DNA from: Excoecaria cochinchinensis
Taxonomy: Eukaryota > Streptophyta > Magnoliopsida > Malpighiales > Euphorbiaceae
Assembly (NCBI GenBank): GCA_947683425.1
Contig: CANTUQ010000037.1
Location: forward strand, 7,332,501-7,396,500
Direction of reading: 5' to 3'
Length of the DNA: 64,000 bases
In this document: positions 59,160-64,000 of the stretch, piece after piece
Position numbering within the stretch: position 1 is the stretch's first letter
How the letters are laid out: the number at the start of each line of letters is the position of its first letter
The notes under the pieces: generated by a model
Database searches by the model: none
Told to the model about the DNA's origin: nothing
What the model saw: only the letters and a program-made list of their open reading frames with translations
Translations under genes and position numbers: made by a program

Positions 59160-61110
59160 TGTGGAACTTAAAAGAAGAATATATATTACACTTAGTATTC
59201 TAATAGTTAAATCTAGTTCAGGATATAGGGACACCTATATCGCGGTGCGAGTCATAGCAACTCGTTTAGGTAGGCTAATGGTAGTTTACCATAAATAAAA
59301 TGTCTAAATGTTCACAGTGCTTTAAATGTTAAATGTAAATGACATTGGTGGTCTTTCAGGGTCACTCCCAAATGTTTTGGACCTGTGGTGTCCACGTCCC
59401 GTGTATCCGGTTCGAAATTTTTTACTGGATATTACTAGGAGCAAGAATAGTAAAATAAAATAAATGAATAAATTAACGATCAATTTGGTAATTATTTAAG
59501 AAAATTATAAAAAATAAGATAAAATGATAAATTTAAATAATAAAGGATAAAAATATAATAAAATGTATAATTTAAGAGGTCACATGGTAATAATGTAAGA
59601 GAACAAAAGGAAAAATGGCTAAATGCTAAGTACACAAGAAAATGAATAAAGAAAGGAAAAGTTAATAATTAGTAAATCTAATACAAATGAATAATTTAAG
59701 AGATTAAATGGTAATTAGGTAAGAGAAATAAGAATTTAAGGACTAAGTAGTAATTATACAAGAAAATGCAAGAGTAAAACTAATTTGTAATTATATGGAA
59801 AAGAAAATAAATAAAGAAGGTAAATAATAATGTATAAGTGTAAAGGAAAAAAAAAGGAAGTCACAAATAAGGAACTAAAATGCAATTAAAAGTAAAATAA
59901 GAATTAAGGAAACAAATGATAATTTAGTAATAAAGAATAGTATTAAAGAATAGCATTGGATAGTAAAAGAATAAATATAAGATAAAATAAGAATTAAAAG
60001 TAAAATAAGAATTAAGAAAACAAATGATAATTTAGTAATAAAGAATAGTGTCGGATAATAAAATAATAAATGTAAGATAATCCGAAAATAAATAATAAGA
60101 GATATAAGTATAAGTAAATAAATTAATTATAGATAAATGTCAAAAGTTAACTTAAGTATGGTATATATATGTGTGTGTGTGTGTAAAATAGAAAGATTGA
60201 AATTAAAATGATGGAAGTAAGATAATTGTATAAGTTAAAACTAAATAGGTAATTATGTAAGGTAATAAGAATTAAAGAGTAAAATAGTACATGTATGAGA
60301 AGATAAAAGTAGAAAAGTAAATTAAAAGGCTTATGAATAATAAAATAGATTGATAGAGACATGTGTAAATAAAAAAGCAAAATTAAACTTAAAAGTAGTA
60401 TGCGTGTGATGATTTGTAAGGGGATAAAATTGGAATAAACGGAGAAATTAAAAGATCAAATAGTGACTTTGTCTAGAGATTAAAAGAAAAAAAGTATGAT
60501 GGAAAGATTTAATAATATTATTTATATTATAGAGTAAGAAGGGAAATAGAAGAAATAACACAATAAATTTATAAGAATAAATAAAACAATTAAGAATAAA
60601 ATGAAGAATATAGTACACATACGTAAAGAAATTTATACTAAATAAGTATAGGAATATTCAAAGTGTATGGATTATTGATAAGTCATAATAAGAGATACAA
60701 GAATAAACATAAATTGTATATGTATAGAAATAATATAAGTAGTCATGGTAAAGGTTAAGGAATCAAATGTATGAAATTGCCTCTATGTGTATATGTGTGT
60801 GCGATTGATAGAAAGTATTAGAATTGTATCCACCACTAAGCATGTTATGCTTAGCCCGTAGTTGTTTGACTGCGCGTAAATATTGGAGAATTTCAAAAGA
60901 CAGAAGCGAATGGGGTTTGATTGCAGAATGAGAAGAGGAGTTGGGACAAGTTTAGAAGCATTCATGGTCATGGCATATATATGTTCAAGTCGGTTGTAAT
61001 AAGTTATAGTTATAAAAATAGTCAGATATGTATGCATAGTTGTGAATTGTGAAAGCTATGTATAAATTATTATTTATGTTATATGTAGATAGATGTTATT
61101 TGTGGATAAA
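59160..61110 (+). mobile_element. LTR-like repeat (plus orientation), diverged copy of 49.99-51.68 kb
   Basis: Shares ordered landmarks, inverted, with 49991-51683: caactcgtttaggtaggctaatgg (59260), gtatccggttcgaaatttttta (59402) and gtatccaccactaagcatgttatgcttagc (60818). The middle is a purine-rich run of gtaattat, aagagaat and gactaa phrases. Contains a (GT)n tract at about 60169-60184. Non-coding. Confidence 0.6.
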
Positions 61111-61149
61111 AAAAAATTTACCCACTAAATTGTCAAGTACTGGTAGCTT

Positions 61150-62290
61150 ATGAATTTAGTAGCTATGTGACATCTGATATTCATACCAAAGAGTCTAAAA
61201 AGAGCATCCACCTCGAGAAGCTTTGGCAAGAGGAAGGAATTTGAGCAGGGAAGGTCCGAATGCCATAGAAACAATCCGGCTAAAACATATACCCCGCTCA
61301 ATACTAACCCAGCCAATGTTTTGATGTGGATCAAAGATAATCAAAATAAGGTTAACGGGCCCGAAAAAATGTCTTATCGAACATTATTAAGGAGAGACAA
61401 GAAAAAGTATTGCGAGTTTCACAAAGACATTGGTCAGACAACCGAAAAGTGCAAGTCGCTAAAAGAAGAAAGCGAAAGACTCATATAAAAGGGATCTTTG
61501 AAAAGATTTATGGGTCGAAGGTAAAGAAATCCCTGCAAGCCCTAATAAAAAAAAGAGACATATCAGACTTCGGGATAATAACGAACACAAGAAGCCGAGA
61601 GACCTCGAACAATAAAGACAAAGGGTGGGAGTGATAAACATGATCGCTAGAGGATCGTCACAGGGGGAGACTTCTCTAAAAGAAAAAAGGGTAAAGGTGT
61701 GTGCTTCTTAGTGAAATTTGAGAAAATGTAACTCGTGACCATATCTCTCGAATACTCAAGTGATCTGAAATTCCCCCATCAAGATGCATTCGTTGTCTCT
61801 ACAGTCATCAATAATTTCGAGGTAAAATGAATTATGATCGATAATAGTAGTGCTGTTAATGTTTTGACTCTAAAAACATATAAGAAGATGAGGCTTACCA
61901 TTGATGAATTGAAGCCAAACACCACCCTACCCATTTGGCAATGCCATCGTGCTAGTGGTCAGATCGGTAGAGCTCTTTGTGGAACTTAGAGATGAGGCAA
62001 TAACCTACACGTGTAAAACCATGTTTGTGGTCATGGATATAGAGTTTGCATATAATGCAATCATCGGTAAACCGCTACTCTTCCAGATAGGAGCCGTGAC
62101 TTGTGTCAGGTATATGGTTATAAAAGTACCCAATGAGAAGGTAGAAGCCATCCTCAGGGGAGACCAGAAAGCCTCGCGAGGGGCTTATGTTTCTATGATT
62201 AAGTAAGGAAAGCAAGCCTATCTAGTAGAACCTGGCTTGGAAAAGGAAGAAGAGGCTGATGATCAACTAGACCTCTTTTGTGTGGAAACC
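61150..62290 (+). pseudogene. Ty3/gypsy Tat/Ogre-type gag-protease fragment, broken
   Basis: The gag end is seen as FTPLNTNPANVLMWIKDN-like coding in the 61280-61340 region, then YCEFHKDIGQTTEKCKSLKE (about 61408), the CX2CX3H-like motif usual for Tat/Ogre gag. The protease region follows at 61790-62210 with DNSSAVNVLTLKTYKKM in place of the usual DNGSSADVL, and the conserved AYNAIIGKPLLFQIGAVT and GDQKASRGAY. Several stops and frame changes. RT and beyond are absent, so only the gag-AP part is present. Confidence 0.7.
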
Positions 62291-64000
62291 AGATGACATC
62301 CCTCGCATTGACCCAAATGTCACACCCCAACCTATACTATGGAGACTTCTCTTTGGATTAGAGGAAGAAGAATCCAAGATAGATATGAGTGTCACATCCC
62401 ACTAGAGTAAACAAGTAAACATCACATAAATAGAATGACATATCCAAGATAATTAAAAACTTTGAGAGAAAGAAGAGTGATACTGAACATACATACATGC
62501 ATACTTATAATCATACAACAGAAACCTTATAAGAAAGATACCTAAAGGTGCAAATATTTACATAGCTTAAAATATTACATCAGAATCTTTACCTATCATT
62601 ACATATATATATTACATAGATATACAAAAATTCTAAATTACAAAAGCTGAACAAGATACAAAACTTCTAGCTTCTATGTGGCCGACTCTGCAGATGCGCG
62701 ACTCGAACAAAAGCAAACCTGCCACCTGCACGGGAAAAAGAACCCGTACTAAGCGATAACGCTTAGTGGGGAAAACAAACATAATAATATGGACGGCCAT
62801 TCACAATGGTCGTCGAGGTATAACACACACAAATCTCATACACACATAGTTCTTACCGAGAAATATATATGCTTACATATAATAACTGTGAATTTAAATG
62901 TTTCTTATCATATTCATATACTTATATGTGCGATACAAACCAAAACAACATCACCATACAAGATGTAAGTATATTCATGCATAACTACATATAACTTCAC
63001 ATGTGTGCACCTACCTATACATTACATGTCAGTATCAATACACTTATATGCCAATACTTGTATCGTTATACCAGTACATGTCCTCATATGCATACATTTA
63101 CCGAACACGTTAGGAAATCAAGCTTTTGAAAGTACATCATACATAGATACATAATCACAATACCATCACACTTCTGTTGTACAACATTAATCTTTAACAT
63201 AAGCAACCATACGATATTGCATTCCAATCACGGTGTTCCAGAGAGCCAATAAATCTGCACTTATTAGTTCACATATCTATAATCATAACTGATCAGAACC
63301 GCATACTTATAAACACGATATAACAAATCATACACCTGCTGACTCACAATAGTGGATAACGAGTACTGAATGGTACCTTACGGGTACGAATCGAACACAT
63401 AATATGATGTACCATACAGGTACAAGTCGGAAGGCAACATTTCATTGAACAGGACCTTAAACAAGATCCATACACATACACATAATAGGGGTTCGCGAGG
63501 AACCATTCGGGGACCTGATCAGGGTCCAAATCGTTCAAAGGGGCGCTGCAGCTACAAATACATAGACTCTATTAGGCATGCCTAACTATCCACTAGACTG
63601 ACTCTCGCAGGTCATGCATAATACAAATCATATTTCAAATCACATAATTTATATCATTGCACATAATCAGCAATAGATGAGACATATGAATAAGGTCATA
63701 AAATCAATCATGTATCATACAATTTACACTTAAGCATAACATAACAATCTTAGAGAGATATCATAAGTATAGATATGCATAATACATTTAATTATATTAA
63801 CATACTTAATAAAATAGTCAAAGAATAAACCTAAAGACATCACAAGTTCGGAATTTAAACATTGGAATCACCAAAGAAAACTCATTCAACACAACACATC
63901 TGTCGCGCTCGCGATCCCTGTCGCGCTCGCGACAGAGACCATAGTCTCTTCGCTGCGCGCGCACGACGGACTTCGCGATCGCGAGAAGGAGAGAAGGGCC
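62291..64000. mobile_element. LTR-like sequence, continues past right edge
   Basis: Begins with gtcacaccccaacctatac and gtgtcacatcccac, phrases usual in gypsy LTR starts. A block gtactaagcgataacgcttagtgggg (62747) matches the CTAAGC/GCTTAG blocks of the other LTR-like repeats. The rest is AT-rich with ATAC/CATA runs and no coding frame. The final 100 bp are CpG-rich. Confidence 0.5.
63902..63990. repeat. CpG-rich palindromic cluster (TCGCGCTCGCGA)
   Basis: gtcgcgctcgcga occurs at 63902 and 63920, in an inverted context (tctgtcgcg...cgcgacaga), followed by gctgcgcgcgcacg and cttcgcgatcgcgag. This is very unlike the AT-rich, CpG-poor surroundings. Confidence 0.75.

Overview
This window comes from a eudicot plant nuclear genome, strongly AT-rich and repeat-dense. 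The evidence is intron-containing housekeeping genes with GT-AG junctions that match the plant forms of NUP133, a small SAM-domain protein and VPS11. Typical plant transposons surround them: L1-type LINE with RNase H, Ty1/copia, Ty3/gypsy of the Tat/Ogre type, hAT-like MITEs, and a decayed endogenous caulimovirid. I cannot name the species.

Layout. Positions 1-4456 (minus): NUP133, N-terminal ~982 codons, running off the left edge. 5392-8165 (minus): a three-exon, 125-aa SAM-domain protein. 8.9-13.2 kb: copia 3' remnant, a GGC-triplet-rich element, tandem repeats and an hAT-type MITE. 13.2-19.0 kb: an almost end-to-end but broken LINE with a 16-bp target duplication; the MITE sits inside its left target-site copy. 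19.4-27.5 kb: further MITEs, including a 2.45-kb element with AAACCGGCAC hairpins and a plant-mobile-domain-like fragment. 27.5-30.5 kb: no recognisable genes. 31007-35099 (minus): complete five-exon VPS11, 955 aa. 35.8-40 kb: gypsy-LTR-like fragments, a 1.37-kb foldback, a second GCC-rich element and an (ATT)n tract. 40.4-47.8 kb: a copia element with primer-binding site, a G-box-rich leader, a leader ORF of unknown function and broken gag-pol. 47.8-51.7 and 57.7-61.1 kb: LTR-like sequence in inverted arrangement around an endogenous pararetrovirus (51.8-57.2 kb) that ends in a near-perfect 230-bp-arm palindrome just downstream of its promoter. 61.1-62.3 kb: Tat/Ogre gag-protease fragment. 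62.3-64 kb: LTR-like sequence with a CpG-rich palindromic end.

The three host genes are all on the minus strand and do not form a functional unit. NUP133 acts in the nuclear pore Y complex and VPS11 in the HOPS/CORVET tethering complexes; their proximity looks like old eudicot synteny stretched by about 23 kb of transposon insertions. Everything else appears to be mobile DNA in various stages of decay. The most noteworthy structures are the foldbacks (57.2-57.66 kb and 37.3-38.65 kb), either of which would give a long double-stranded RNA if transcribed, the CACGTG cluster in the copia leader, and the hairpin-decorated TIR element at 23.1-25.6 kb.
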